Shown here: in pieces, positions 32,990-41,042 of the stretch | How the letters are laid out: every line of letters begins with the position of its first letter | Position numbering within the stretch: the first letter of the stretch is position 1 | Assembly: GCF_002205635.1 (NCBI RefSeq) | Contig: NZ_NISJ01000011.1 | Coordinates: 1-64,000 of the forward strand | Origin: Sphingopyxis witflariensis | GTDB taxonomy: Bacteria > Pseudomonadota > Alphaproteobacteria > Sphingomonadales > Sphingomonadaceae | Direction of reading: 5' to 3' | DNA: 64,000 nucleotides | Position numbers and translations under genes: made by a program | The notes under the pieces: generated by a model | What the model was told of the DNA's origin: nothing | Databases searched by the model: none | What the model saw: only the letters and a program-made list of their open reading frames with translations

Positions 32990-33874
32990 TTAAGCAGTAA
33001 TTTTGCTTGGCATGGCGGGCTTGCCCTGGCCCAGAACACGCCGCGCAAAAGCGATGACACCGTCGTTGAAAGCATCGTTGCGGTCGCCCGCGACCATATG
33101 GCCGGCACCCGCCACGTCGAGCAGTTGGAGCCGCGGAACCTGCCGGCGAAAGGCTTCAACCCCCGCATCGCTGACGACATCGCTCGACAGGCCGCGCACG
33201 AGCAGCACGGACAGGTCCGAAGACGATTCGAGACTATGCGCCGCCTCGCGAACGACGCTTTGATGAAACTCGGACTGCGTTTCGAGAATCCGGGGGTCCC
33301 AGTGCCAGCGCAGCCGGCCATCATTCCCCTCGCGCAGATTCTTCATGAGGCCGCGGCCCGCGGCCGGGCGCGCACGCTCAGGATTATAGGCAGCGACCGC
33401 ATCCGCCGCCTCATCCACCGAGGCAAAGCCATCGGGATGGCCGCGCATGAAGGAAATAATGCGATCGATGCCCCGCGCATCGGGTTCGGGGACAATATCG
33501 ACAAGGACAAGGCCGGCCGGCTTTAGCCCCTGCGCGATCGCAACGATCGAAGTCGCCCCGCCGAGCGAGGCGCCGACGAGAATGAAAGGCGCGTTGAGGT
33601 CGGCAGTCACGGCCGCCAGATCGGCCGCCCGATCCGATAGCGCATAGGCGCCGGTCGGCGACCAGTCGCTTTCGCCATGCCCGCGCGCGTCGAAATTGAT
33701 GACCTGAAAGCCCTCGGCCAGCAGCCGCTCGACCGCCCTGCTCCAGCTGTGCCGCGTCTGCCCGCCACCATGGAGAAAAATGACCGCCGGCGCGGCCGGG
33801 TCGCCGCCCCGGTCGGCAACCAATTTGACGCCATCCTGCGCGACGAAAACCATATGCTGCAAACCGTTCGTCAT
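32990..33874 (-). CDS. Alpha/beta-fold hydrolase
   Basis: This 294-residue hydrolase has FLHGGGQTRHSW (oxyanion hole), INFDARGHGESDWS, nucleophile Ser in LVGASLGGATS and C-terminal His in DVAGAGHMVAGDRNDAF. The layout matches epoxide/lactone/ester hydrolases of this superfamily, and WSPTGAYALSDRAADLAAV is typical of the esterase branch. The ATG at 33874 follows GGAGCCCCG. It is divergent from the SDR gene across an 82-bp control region that holds regulatory site A. Likely opens a ring lactone or ester in the cluster's pathway, which is inference. Confidence 0.88.
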   Translation of the reverse strand: MTNGLQHMVFVAQDGVKLVADRGGDPAAPAVIFLHGGGQTRHSWSRAVERLLAEGFQVINFDARGHGESDWSPTGAYALSDRAADLAAVTADLNAPFILVGASLGGATSIVAIAQGLKPAGLVLVDIVPEPDARGIDRIISFMRGHPDGFASVDEAADAVAAYNPERARPAAGRGLMKNLREGNDGRLRWHWDPRILETQSEFHQSVVREAAHSLESSSDLSVLLVRGLSSDVVSDAGVEAFRRQVPRLQLLDVAGAGHMVAGDRNDAFNDGVIAFARRVLGQGKPAMPSKITA

Positions 33875-33913
33875 CGGGGCTCCACTCCTGCTTGCCAAAG
33901 CCTTGCGCTCGGC

Positions 33914-33931
33914 CTTATCTAACATCAATAG
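33914..33931 (-). promoter_or_regulatory. Cluster motif CTA-N6-TTAG, site A
   Basis: On the minus strand this reads CTATTGATGTTAGATAAG. It sits between the divergent hydrolase (start 33874) and SDR (start 33957) genes. It aligns without gaps to site C (CTAATGGCGTTAGATAAAAG) and site B (CTATTGTCATTAGGTAAAGG). Confidence 0.6.
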
Positions 33932-33956
33932 TTTTATTGCTAATGGGAGAGAGTGC

Positions 33957-34676
33957 ATGATCCAATTCGACTTCAGCGGCAAGACCACGCTGGTCACCGG
34001 CGGCACGCAGGGGATCGGCCTGGGCATCGCGACCGCCTTTGCCGACAGCGGCGCCCATGTGATCATCAGCGGGACGCGCCCAGAGGCCAGCGACTATGCC
34101 GACGACCTGTCGCGCTTCAACTATATCCAGGCGCGCCTCGATCAACCTGCCGATCGTGCCAAACTGGTCGAGGCGGCTGGGCCAATCGATATCCTCATCA
34201 ACAACGCCGGCCAGTCGCATCCCGATGAATATTCGATGGAGGGCTATGGCCGGGTCATCGACGTCAATCTGAATGCCGCGGTCGAGCTTTGCTATCTTTG
34301 CCATCCCGGCCTGCGCGAACGCGGCGGAACGATCGTCAATATCGGGTCCTGCGCCAGCTTCATCGCGATCGGCTATGCCCCCGCCTACACCGCCAGCAAG
34401 ACGGGGCTGCTTGGCTTCACCCGCGCGGTCGCCGACCAGTGGGCGCGTGACGGCGTGCGCGTCAACATGGTCGCACCCGGCTTTATCGAAACGCGCATGA
34501 CCGCCGGAGTTCGCGAAGATGAGCGGAAGAGCGAGGCGATGCTGCGCGCCATTCCCGCGCGGCGTTACGGAACGCCCGCCGAGGTTGCGGCCGCGACGCT
34601 GTTTCTCGCCGCGCCGCAAGCTTCCTATATCACGGGCCAGAGCATCGTGGTGGATGGCGGGCTGTTGATCCGCTGA
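33957..34676 (+). CDS. Short-chain dehydrogenase/reductase
   Basis: This 239-residue classical SDR carries out NAD(P)-linked alcohol/ketone oxidoreduction. It has the cofactor motif TGGTQGIG, NNAG, the catalytic Tyr144-x3-Lys148 (YTASK) and the C-terminal ITGQSIVVDGGLLIR. Arg after the Gly motif (GTRPEASDY) favours NADP(H). GGGAGAGAG precedes the ATG. It probably oxidises a secondary alcohol in the cluster's pathway. The TetR gene follows 79 bases later. Confidence 0.92.
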   Translation: MIQFDFSGKTTLVTGGTQGIGLGIATAFADSGAHVIISGTRPEASDYADDLSRFNYIQARLDQPADRAKLVEAAGPIDILINNAGQSHPDEYSMEGYGRVIDVNLNAAVELCYLCHPGLRERGGTIVNIGSCASFIAIGYAPAYTASKTGLLGFTRAVADQWARDGVRVNMVAPGFIETRMTAGVREDERKSEAMLRAIPARRYGTPAEVAAATLFLAAPQASYITGQSIVVDGGLLIR

Positions 34677-34755
34677 CGATCCAAAACCTTCTTCTTTTAG
34701 GCTGGCCCTTCGCCGCCCGCGCTGCCATGAGCAGCTAAAGCAACAGGAAATAGCC

Positions 34756-35388
34756 GTGGCACGACCTTCGAAACCCCTGATCTCGCGTAGCGGTGCGGCG
34801 CAGGCCGCGCTCGACGTCATCGACGAGCATGGTCTTGAAGAATTGAGCCTGGGCCTCGTCGCGAAGAAGCTCGGCGTCCGCCCGCCCTCGCTCTATCATC
34901 ATTTCAAGGACAAGTCGGAGCTGTTGCAGGAGGTCGCGCGCATCATGCTGGTGCGGATGCCGGTGATCGCGGCGACGGGCCAGTCGTTCGAGGAACAGAT
35001 TATCGCGCGCTGCGTCGCGACGCGGCAGACCTTGCTCCAACACACGAACGCCGCGCCGCTGATCCTGCGCTACTTCCCCCGCCACATGCTGCTCGCCGCC
35101 TATGACCGCGCCACGTCGGAAGAGCCGTATCCGACAGCGATCCAGATGACCGTCCTCGATGCGGTCGAAAAATACACCTATGGTGCCGCGCTGTTCGAAG
35201 CATCTGCGCGCGCACGCGGGATCGACCCGATGCCGCCGGTCGATAGCGAAAAATATCCGAGTCTGGCGCAAGCCGTCGCCGACAATCCATTCGACGACGA
35301 ACAGCTTTTCGTCGAATCGCTGCGGCTCTTTCTCGCCGGGGTGCGCGAACGCATCCGCACGGGCAGCATCGGCCAACCGCTCGAATAA
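34756..35388 (+). CDS. TetR/AcrR-family regulator, candidate controller of the cluster
   Basis: This 210-residue repressor has its HTH at about 26-46 (LSLGLVAKKLGVRPPSLYHHFKDKSELL) and a TetR_C-type C-terminal domain (about 80-205) that resembles the tetracycline-repressor side of the family. GTG start with ACAGGAAAT upstream. It stands within the catabolic cluster, downstream of the SDR and convergent with the thiolase-like gene. It is the only regulator between 30 and 56 kb, so it is the natural candidate for the CTA-N6-TTAG sites; that link is inference. Confidence 0.9.
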   Translation: MARPSKPLISRSGAAQAALDVIDEHGLEELSLGLVAKKLGVRPPSLYHHFKDKSELLQEVARIMLVRMPVIAATGQSFEEQIIARCVATRQTLLQHTNAAPLILRYFPRHMLLAAYDRATSEEPYPTAIQMTVLDAVEKYTYGAALFEASARARGIDPMPPVDSEKYPSLAQAVADNPFDDEQLFVESLRLFLAGVRERIRTGSIGQPLE

Positions 35389-35403
35389 CGCGCCCCCTCC
35401 CCC

Positions 35404-36570
35404 CTATGGGACGATATTGCCGAAGATCGCCGAGCTGACCGTCGGCGCACCGGGACCACCCGCGAGCAGACCGATTTTCGCGTCGGGCACCGGGTTCGCC
35501 GACTCCCCGCGCAATTGCTTCACCGCCTCGATCGCGGTTCCGATGCCGTGGATGAAGCCTTGCGCGAAATTTCCGCCGCCGGTGTTGGCCGGCAGCTTGC
35601 CGGTCGGCGCGATCAGATTGTCGAAGCGGATGACCTCGGCGACATTTTCATAGGTGCAAAAGCCATGGTCGATGAGCGACGCGACGCCTTGGGCGCTGAA
35701 ATTCTCGTAAAGCTGGACGACGTCGATATCGGCGGGTGACAGCCCGGTATCGGCATAGAGCCGCCGCGCGATCGGGCGGAAGCCGGCGGTCGGATAGAGC
35801 GCCTCATCGTCATTTTCGAGCAGGTCGCCCCAGCCCTTTTCGGCGCCGTTGGCGCAGCCGAGCAGATAGACCGGCGGCTTTTTCAGGTCGCGCGCGCGTT
35901 CGGCCGACACCATCAAGAAAGCCCCTGCCCCGTCATTTTCACGGCTGCAATCGAACAGACGGAAGGGCTCGGCGATCCAGCGCGAGTTTCGCATCGCGTC
36001 GAGATCAAGCTCGCGGCCATAGGCCACCGCATCGGGATTGCGCGATCCATGATAATAGGAAGCGCGGACCAGTTCCTCGGCGACCGCGCGCGAAACGCCA
36101 TGATGCTCGTACATCCGGTTGGCGCGGATCGCGCAGACCTGTGCCGGCGCAACGATGCCCGCCGCGAGCATATGATCGTTGAGGTGATGCGCCATCACCG
36201 CCGCCGACAAGCGCCCGCTCGATCCTTCGACCAGCGCCCGGAAGACGATGACCGCGCTCGCCTGTCCCGATATGATTGCCGCCGCAGCCAACCCGAATGC
36301 GCCGGCGATGCCGCCGCCCCCGCCGCCCCAGACCATGCTCGACCATTTAAGCTCGCGCGTGCCGAGATCGGACATCAACCGCACGGGTTCGTTATGGTCG
36401 TCGCCATAAGAGACGAAGCCGTCGACATCGGCGGGGTCGAAGCCCGCGTCGGCGCAGGCGTCGATCACAGCCTGAGTCAGAACGCCGCGTTCGGGAAGCG
36501 GCGATGTGCCGCGCTTATACTGCCGCACGCCAATGCCCGCGACGGCGGTGCTGCCATAGAGCGGGGTCAT
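35404..36570 (-). CDS. SCP2-thiolase-like protein (lipid-transfer/aldolase type)
   Basis: A 388-residue thiolase-superfamily protein. It resembles the SCP-x/Ltp branch: AGIGVRQYKRG, SSMVWGGGGGGIAGAF, QLYENFSAQGVASL and NTGGGNFAQGFIHGIGTAIEAVKQLRG. The usual Cys of degradative thiolases is not where expected; the glycine-rich stretch replaces it. In Ltp2-like proteins, paired with a DUF35 partner, such enzymes perform retro-aldol cleavage of a CoA thioester side chain. The DUF35 gene directly upstream overlaps this one by ATGA, exactly that pairing. Aldolase or thiolase activity remains to be shown. Confidence 0.85.
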   Translation of the reverse strand: MTPLYGSTAVAGIGVRQYKRGTSPLPERGVLTQAVIDACADAGFDPADVDGFVSYGDDHNEPVRLMSDLGTRELKWSSMVWGGGGGGIAGAFGLAAAAIISGQASAVIVFRALVEGSSGRLSAAVMAHHLNDHMLAAGIVAPAQVCAIRANRMYEHHGVSRAVAEELVRASYYHGSRNPDAVAYGRELDLDAMRNSRWIAEPFRLFDCSRENDGAGAFLMVSAERARDLKKPPVYLLGCANGAEKGWGDLLENDDEALYPTAGFRPIARRLYADTGLSPADIDVVQLYENFSAQGVASLIDHGFCTYENVAEVIRFDNLIAPTGKLPANTGGGNFAQGFIHGIGTAIEAVKQLRGESANPVPDAKIGLLAGGPGAPTVSSAIFGNIVP

Positions 36571-36968
36571 GCGTTGCGGCTCCAGATGATCGTGGGAATG
36601 TCGCGGTTTTCGACGCGCGTGCTGCCGATACGGCCGCTGATCGCCTCGCCAATCTGCGGGTCGAGCTGATCGGGATCGTCGAGCCGCCCAAGCAGGCGGA
36701 TATCGCAATCATCGACGGTGGCGACGATCGACACGAACGGCAGGTCGAGCGCTTCGGTAAAGCCAAAGCGATGCCAGGTTCGTGTCCAGGAGAATATCGT
36801 GCCCGTCATCGCGCGTTCGATCCACGCGACCTGGATGCTGCCACAAGAGCCGCATCGGTCGCTCGCCGGCCACAGCCAGGTGCCGCAAGCCTCACAGCGC
36901 GGCAGCATCAGGGCGCCGTCGGCGAGGCCATTCCAATAAGGCGCGTCGGCGCCGTCGATCAACAACAT
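36567..36968 (-). CDS. DUF35 OB-fold/zinc-ribbon protein
   Basis: This 133-residue partner protein has an N-terminal rubredoxin-like zinc ribbon with CEACG and CGSCG (about residues 25-42) and a C-terminal OB fold (GTIFSWTRTWHRFGF, PFVSIVATVDDCDIRLLGRL). DUF35 proteins form complexes with thiolase-like enzymes in CoA-ester metabolism, including the steroid side-chain aldolase Ltp2. It overlaps the thiolase-like gene and is one base from the P450 gene, so these are co-translated. Confidence 0.9.
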   Translation of the reverse strand: MLLIDGADAPYWNGLADGALMLPRCEACGTWLWPASDRCGSCGSIQVAWIERAMTGTIFSWTRTWHRFGFTEALDLPFVSIVATVDDCDIRLLGRLDDPDQLDPQIGEAISGRIGSTRVENRDIPTIIWSRNA

Positions 36969-36969
36969 A

Positions 36970-38187
36970 TCAGGCTGGATTCCATTCGATGGGCAAGGAT
37001 TCGAGCGCCATCACCGTGCCGATACGAAAGGCATGGCGTTCGCCGGGTGTCGCGCGAAAGGCGGGGATGCGCTTCACCCACTCCTCGGTCAGGATACGCA
37101 ATTCGGCGCGCCCCAGGACATGGCCGATGCACAGATGCGGTCCCGATGAGAAGGTCAGATGCGCGGTCTTTTTGCGATCGAGGTCAAAGGCGTTAGGTGA
37201 CGCGAATTTCGCCGGATCGCGGCTGCCGAGGCAAAGGATGTTGAGCAGCATCTCGCCCTCGCGAAACTTCGCCTCGCCGATGTCGCGATCCTTGACCACC
37301 AGCCGCGGCGTGTTGACGACCCCGTAGAGGCGTATCGCTTCGTCGGTGAAGGCGGGGATCAGCGACCGGTCCGCGGCAAGCCGCGCCTGCACGTCGGGCA
37401 TTTGCGCGAGCTGCTGAAAGGCAAAGCCGGTCACATTGGTCACCGTGTCCATGCCGCCGAGGAAGAGCACGAAGCTCATCGCCAAAATCTCGTCGTCGCT
37501 CATCGTCCGGTCGCCGACATCGACCTGGATGAAATGCGACATCAGCTTGTCATCGGGCGCGGCTTTTTTCGCCGCGATCAGCGCTTTGAGTTCACCGAGG
37601 ATCAGTGCGCTGAGACGGCCCAATTCGGCTTCGTCATTCTGCGCCGAGAAGAAATTTTCGGCGAGATGGCGGAAATCCTGAAGCCGTGACAGGTCCATGC
37701 CCATCAATTCCATGAACACGCTGACCGGAAAGATTTTCGACACATCAGCCTGAAAGTCGCATGCGCCCTTCGCAGCAACCGCCTCGACCAGTTCGGCCGC
37801 CCATTCGCGGATGCGCGGTTCGAGCGCCTTGATCGCGTTCGGTCCGAACATCGGCATCATTGCCTTGCGATACGGCAAGTTTTCGGGCGGATCGAGGCTC
37901 AGCGGGATGAAGAAGGGCGGGTTTTCGACACGCGGAATCTGCATTTCGCGGACCGAAAAATGCTCGAAATCGAGGACGACCTGACTAATCGCGTCAAAGC
38001 TTTTGACGATCCAATGGCCGCCGTTGAGCCGGGTCCAGAAGATATCGGGTGCGTCGGCCAACGCGGTGGCATAGCTGCCCTGCACATCCTCACCGATGCG
38101 CGGATCGGCATAAATGTCGAAATCGAACACCAGATGCGGTGCAATATGCGGCGGCACTGGCGAACCGGCAGCAAGGGGTGCGGTCAT
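36970..38187 (-). CDS. Cytochrome P450 monooxygenase
   Basis: A 405-residue soluble bacterial P450. It has the I-helix LFLGGMDTVTN (oxygen-activating Asp-Thr in GGMDT), the ExxR motif DEAIRL and the heme ligand Cys353 in FSSGPHLCIGH. It hydroxylates a hydrophobic substrate with electrons from a ferredoxin system; no ferredoxin or ferredoxin reductase gene is in the window, so these come from elsewhere. CYP numbering cannot be assigned by eye. It overlaps the acyl-CoA ligase gene upstream by ATGA. Confidence 0.95.
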   Translation of the reverse strand: MTAPLAAGSPVPPHIAPHLVFDFDIYADPRIGEDVQGSYATALADAPDIFWTRLNGGHWIVKSFDAISQVVLDFEHFSVREMQIPRVENPPFFIPLSLDPPENLPYRKAMMPMFGPNAIKALEPRIREWAAELVEAVAAKGACDFQADVSKIFPVSVFMELMGMDLSRLQDFRHLAENFFSAQNDEAELGRLSALILGELKALIAAKKAAPDDKLMSHFIQVDVGDRTMSDDEILAMSFVLFLGGMDTVTNVTGFAFQQLAQMPDVQARLAADRSLIPAFTDEAIRLYGVVNTPRLVVKDRDIGEAKFREGEMLLNILCLGSRDPAKFASPNAFDLDRKKTAHLTFSSGPHLCIGHVLGRAELRILTEEWVKRIPAFRATPGERHAFRIGTVMALESLPIEWNPA

Positions 38188-39683
38188 CGTACGCGCTCCA
38201 TATGTTCATGGGCGCCGGCATAGGCTTCGCGCACCGCCGGCTTCGACAATTTCCCGGTCGCGAGACGCGGCAAGGGTTCGGGCGAAAAGGCGACGTAGCG
38301 CGGCACCTTATAGTTCGAGAGATTGCAGTTGCAGTGCGCGATCAGCGCCGCGACATCGACCTCGGCCGCAGCGTGATAGACGACAAACGGGGTCTCGCCG
38401 AACTTCGCGTCGGGCGCCGCAATCGCGAGCGCCTCGACGATGCCAGGAAATTCGCACACCACCCGCTCGACTTCAGCGGCCGAAATGTTGAGCCCGCCCG
38501 AAATGATCAAATCCTTGAGCCGATCGACGAAGGTCAGCAAGCCGCGCTCGTCGAGCGTTCCGATGTCGCCCGAATGAAGCCAGCCCCGCTTGATGACCTT
38601 CGCAGTCTCTTCGGGGTTGCGCCAATAGCCCTGCATCATGCCGGGCGAACGCATCAGTATCTCGCCCGCCTCACCGGGATCACAATCGCTTCCGTCGGGA
38701 CGCACGACGCGCAACTCCATGAAGATGCCGCCCCAGCCGCATTTCTCCGGCTCTTCCAGCGCGAGATGTTCGGGCATCATCGTCGCATTGCCACCGACTT
38801 CAGTCTGGCCATAGATTTGCCGGATCGTGATGCCCTTCGCCTTATAGGCGTCGAGCAATTGACGGCTGACCCGCGCCCCGCCCGCGGTCGCAAGGCGGAT
38901 CGACGACAGATCGGCGTCGGCAAAGCCATCGCAGCGCGCGATGGCCTCGAAAAAGGTCGGCACCGCGCCGAAGCAGTTGATCTTCTCATCCTGCAACAGG
39001 CGCAGCATCGCCTCGGGAACGAAGGCGGGTTCCATGAAGATGGTGCAGCCCTGCGTCGTATAATGGATCAGCTGGACGAAACCCGCCGAGGTGTTGAGGG
39101 GTGCGAGGCTGATGACGCGCGCGCCCGGCGACGAGGCGGTTTCCTCAAGCGCCCAGTTCGCGGCATAGGCGGTCATCGAACGATTGGTATAGACGACGCC
39201 CTTGGGCTTCGCCGTCGAGCCGCTGGTCGCGATGATGACGACCGGTGCATCGGGATCGGGATCATGCGCGACCTTGCCTGGGTCGCCGTGGCGCAGCGCC
39301 TCGACCTCGGCCATCGGACGCGGCTCGAGGCCGGCGGCGGTCATATTGCCCACAAACTCGGGCGCGGCGAAGGCAAAGCGCGGCTCGCTCGTTTCGCACA
39401 GATCGCGGATTTCGCGCGGGGTGAAGCGAAAATTGACCGGATTGACTATCCCGCCCGCGCGGATGACCCCCATGATCAGCGCGCAATAGGCAAGGCTGTT
39501 GGCCGCGCAAATCGCGACGCGGTCGCCGGGTTGCAGCCCGTCGGCCTCCAGCATCGCGGCAACGCGGTCGGACCAGCGCTTGTAATCGCCATAGCTCAGC
39601 CGATCGCCGCCTAGCACCACGGCGGGCTGGTCAGGACGCATTCGCGCCCACCATGCAATCGCGCTCGACAAGGTTTGCGCCAT
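38184..39683 (-). CDS. Acyl-CoA synthetase (AMP-forming ligase)
   Basis: This 499-residue ANL-superfamily ligase activates a carboxylic acid with ATP and CoA. It has the P-loop-like IIATSGSTAKPKGVVYTN, the A5 motif IYGQTEVGGN, GWLHSGDIGTLDERGLLTFVDRLKDLIISGGLNI, and the catalytic Lys in LPRLATGKLSKPAV. The ATG at 39683 has GAGGGATTAT before it; an ATG 15 bases upstream has no such site. The substrate is not readable, but the partner genes suggest an alicyclic or side-chain acid. Confidence 0.93.
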   Translation of the reverse strand: MAQTLSSAIAWWARMRPDQPAVVLGGDRLSYGDYKRWSDRVAAMLEADGLQPGDRVAICAANSLAYCALIMGVIRAGGIVNPVNFRFTPREIRDLCETSEPRFAFAAPEFVGNMTAAGLEPRPMAEVEALRHGDPGKVAHDPDPDAPVVIIATSGSTAKPKGVVYTNRSMTAYAANWALEETASSPGARVISLAPLNTSAGFVQLIHYTTQGCTIFMEPAFVPEAMLRLLQDEKINCFGAVPTFFEAIARCDGFADADLSSIRLATAGGARVSRQLLDAYKAKGITIRQIYGQTEVGGNATMMPEHLALEEPEKCGWGGIFMELRVVRPDGSDCDPGEAGEILMRSPGMMQGYWRNPEETAKVIKRGWLHSGDIGTLDERGLLTFVDRLKDLIISGGLNISAAEVERVVCEFPGIVEALAIAAPDAKFGETPFVVYHAAAEVDVAALIAHCNCNLSNYKVPRYVAFSPEPLPRLATGKLSKPAVREAYAGAHEHMERVR

Positions 39684-39721
39684 ATAATCCCTCTCCATCC
39701 GGTCTGTCGCCGGTTTGCCAA

Positions 39722-40900
39722 TTACAGCAGCGCTTCGATCGCTTCATAATAGCGGACAATATTCGTCTCGAGCCCGCAATAGATGGTTGCTTCAGGCACG
39801 CCCGCATTGAGGCCCGCCTGGCTGATCTCCGCAGCGCGGAAATCCTCGTTGCCGAAAACACCGAGGATCAGTTCGTAGGAGCGCGCGAACACTTCCTCGG
39901 CCTTCGGCGTCGTCGCCGGCCCCGGGGTCAGCATGAAATATTCGACCACCGTCCGGTCGGCGTCGCGCGGCATGAGCAGCATGATGCTGGTATAATATTG
40001 GCTGGTGATGACGACACAGTTGGGGAAAGCCGTATAGGCGTGGGTCACCAGCTTGTGGACATTCGCCCCCGCATCCTCGTCGAGCATTTCGGGGACATAA
40101 CCGATGCGCCCCGATACCTGACGGATATTGGGCCCGAACATATCGACGATGTTCGGTGCGTCCTGGAATTTGTCGCCGATCGAAGCCGCGTGGAGCCGCT
40201 GGACATGATAGCCCTCGAGAAAGGGTTCGAGCACGACCTTCCAGTTCGCCTTGAGGTCAAACGCCTTGCGGCCATAGACATGCGCAGCGGGGATGCCGAT
40301 CGCGGTAAAGTCCTCGGCGACCTGGCTCGACAGCTGCGACCAGTCGGCGGCTATGTCGCGATTGAGCTGGACATAGACGATCCCGCCCCACTCGCGCGCT
40401 TCGAGTTCGACAAGCCCGCGCTGACTCTTGTCGAGGCCCTCGAACGCCTCGCTCCGCGACACGCCGATCAGCTTGCCGTCGATGCCATAGGTCCAGGCAT
40501 GATAGGGACAGGTCATGCGGCCCTGTTTGTGGACCGCGCAATCCTCGATGATCTTCGATCCCTTGTGCTGACAGGCGTTGATGAACGCCTTGATCGTGCC
40601 GTCGCGGGTACGCGAGACGAGCATCGGGACGCCATAGCTGTCGTTCGCCACAACGCTGCCGGGTTCGAGCAGCGCCGATACCGTGACCGGGACCGGATAG
40701 CGACGGAAGATTTTTTCCTGTTCGAGGTCGAAGCGTTCGCGGCCGGTGAAGATCGCATTAGGACGCGTCGCGCCGAAGGGGACGACGACGGCGTCCTTCT
40801 CGGCCGGGATTTTGCGGATCGCCTCAATCTGGCTGGGCGTCAGTTCAGCCAGCGTCGTCACCTTGCGGGCGGGGCGCGCAACGTCTGCAACATCGCTCAT
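39722..40900 (-). CDS. Rieske-type oxygenase, large subunit
   Basis: This 392-residue ring-hydroxylating or demethylating oxygenase has the Rieske ligands Cys110-x-His112 (CQH) and Cys131-x2-His134 (CPYH). The catalytic domain carries the bridging and mononuclear iron region NWKVVLEPFLEGYHVQRLHAAS (ligand His in EGYHVQRLH). No small subunit, ferredoxin or reductase gene is adjacent, so it resembles stand-alone alpha-subunit oxygenases served by a generic reductase. It heads a five-gene minus-strand run (oxygenase, ligase, P450, DUF35, thiolase-like). Site B lies 45 bases upstream. Confidence 0.93.
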   Translation of the reverse strand: MSDVADVARPARKVTTLAELTPSQIEAIRKIPAEKDAVVVPFGATRPNAIFTGRERFDLEQEKIFRRYPVPVTVSALLEPGSVVANDSYGVPMLVSRTRDGTIKAFINACQHKGSKIIEDCAVHKQGRMTCPYHAWTYGIDGKLIGVSRSEAFEGLDKSQRGLVELEAREWGGIVYVQLNRDIAADWSQLSSQVAEDFTAIGIPAAHVYGRKAFDLKANWKVVLEPFLEGYHVQRLHAASIGDKFQDAPNIVDMFGPNIRQVSGRIGYVPEMLDEDAGANVHKLVTHAYTAFPNCVVITSQYYTSIMLLMPRDADRTVVEYFMLTPGPATTPKAEEVFARSYELILGVFGNEDFRAAEISQAGLNAGVPEATIYCGLETNIVRYYEAIEALL

Positions 40901-40944
40901 ATCGACGATTCCTCTCCTTATCGTGGCCTGACCCTATTCGACCC

Positions 40945-40962
40945 TTTACCTAATGACAATAG
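40945..40962 (-). promoter_or_regulatory. Cluster motif CTA-N6-TTAG, site B
   Basis: The minus strand reads CTATTGTCATTAGGTAAAG. It sits in the divergent region between the Rieske oxygenase (start 40900) and the GMC oxidoreductase (start 41043), aligned with sites A and C in the CTA and TTAG-x-TAA blocks. Confidence 0.6.
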
Positions 40963-41042
40963 TTTTTTATGAAGAGCGTATCGACGGGCTCCGTTCGATA
41001 GGATGGACCGGAAAAATACCGGCAGATCAAAGGGAAGAGTGT

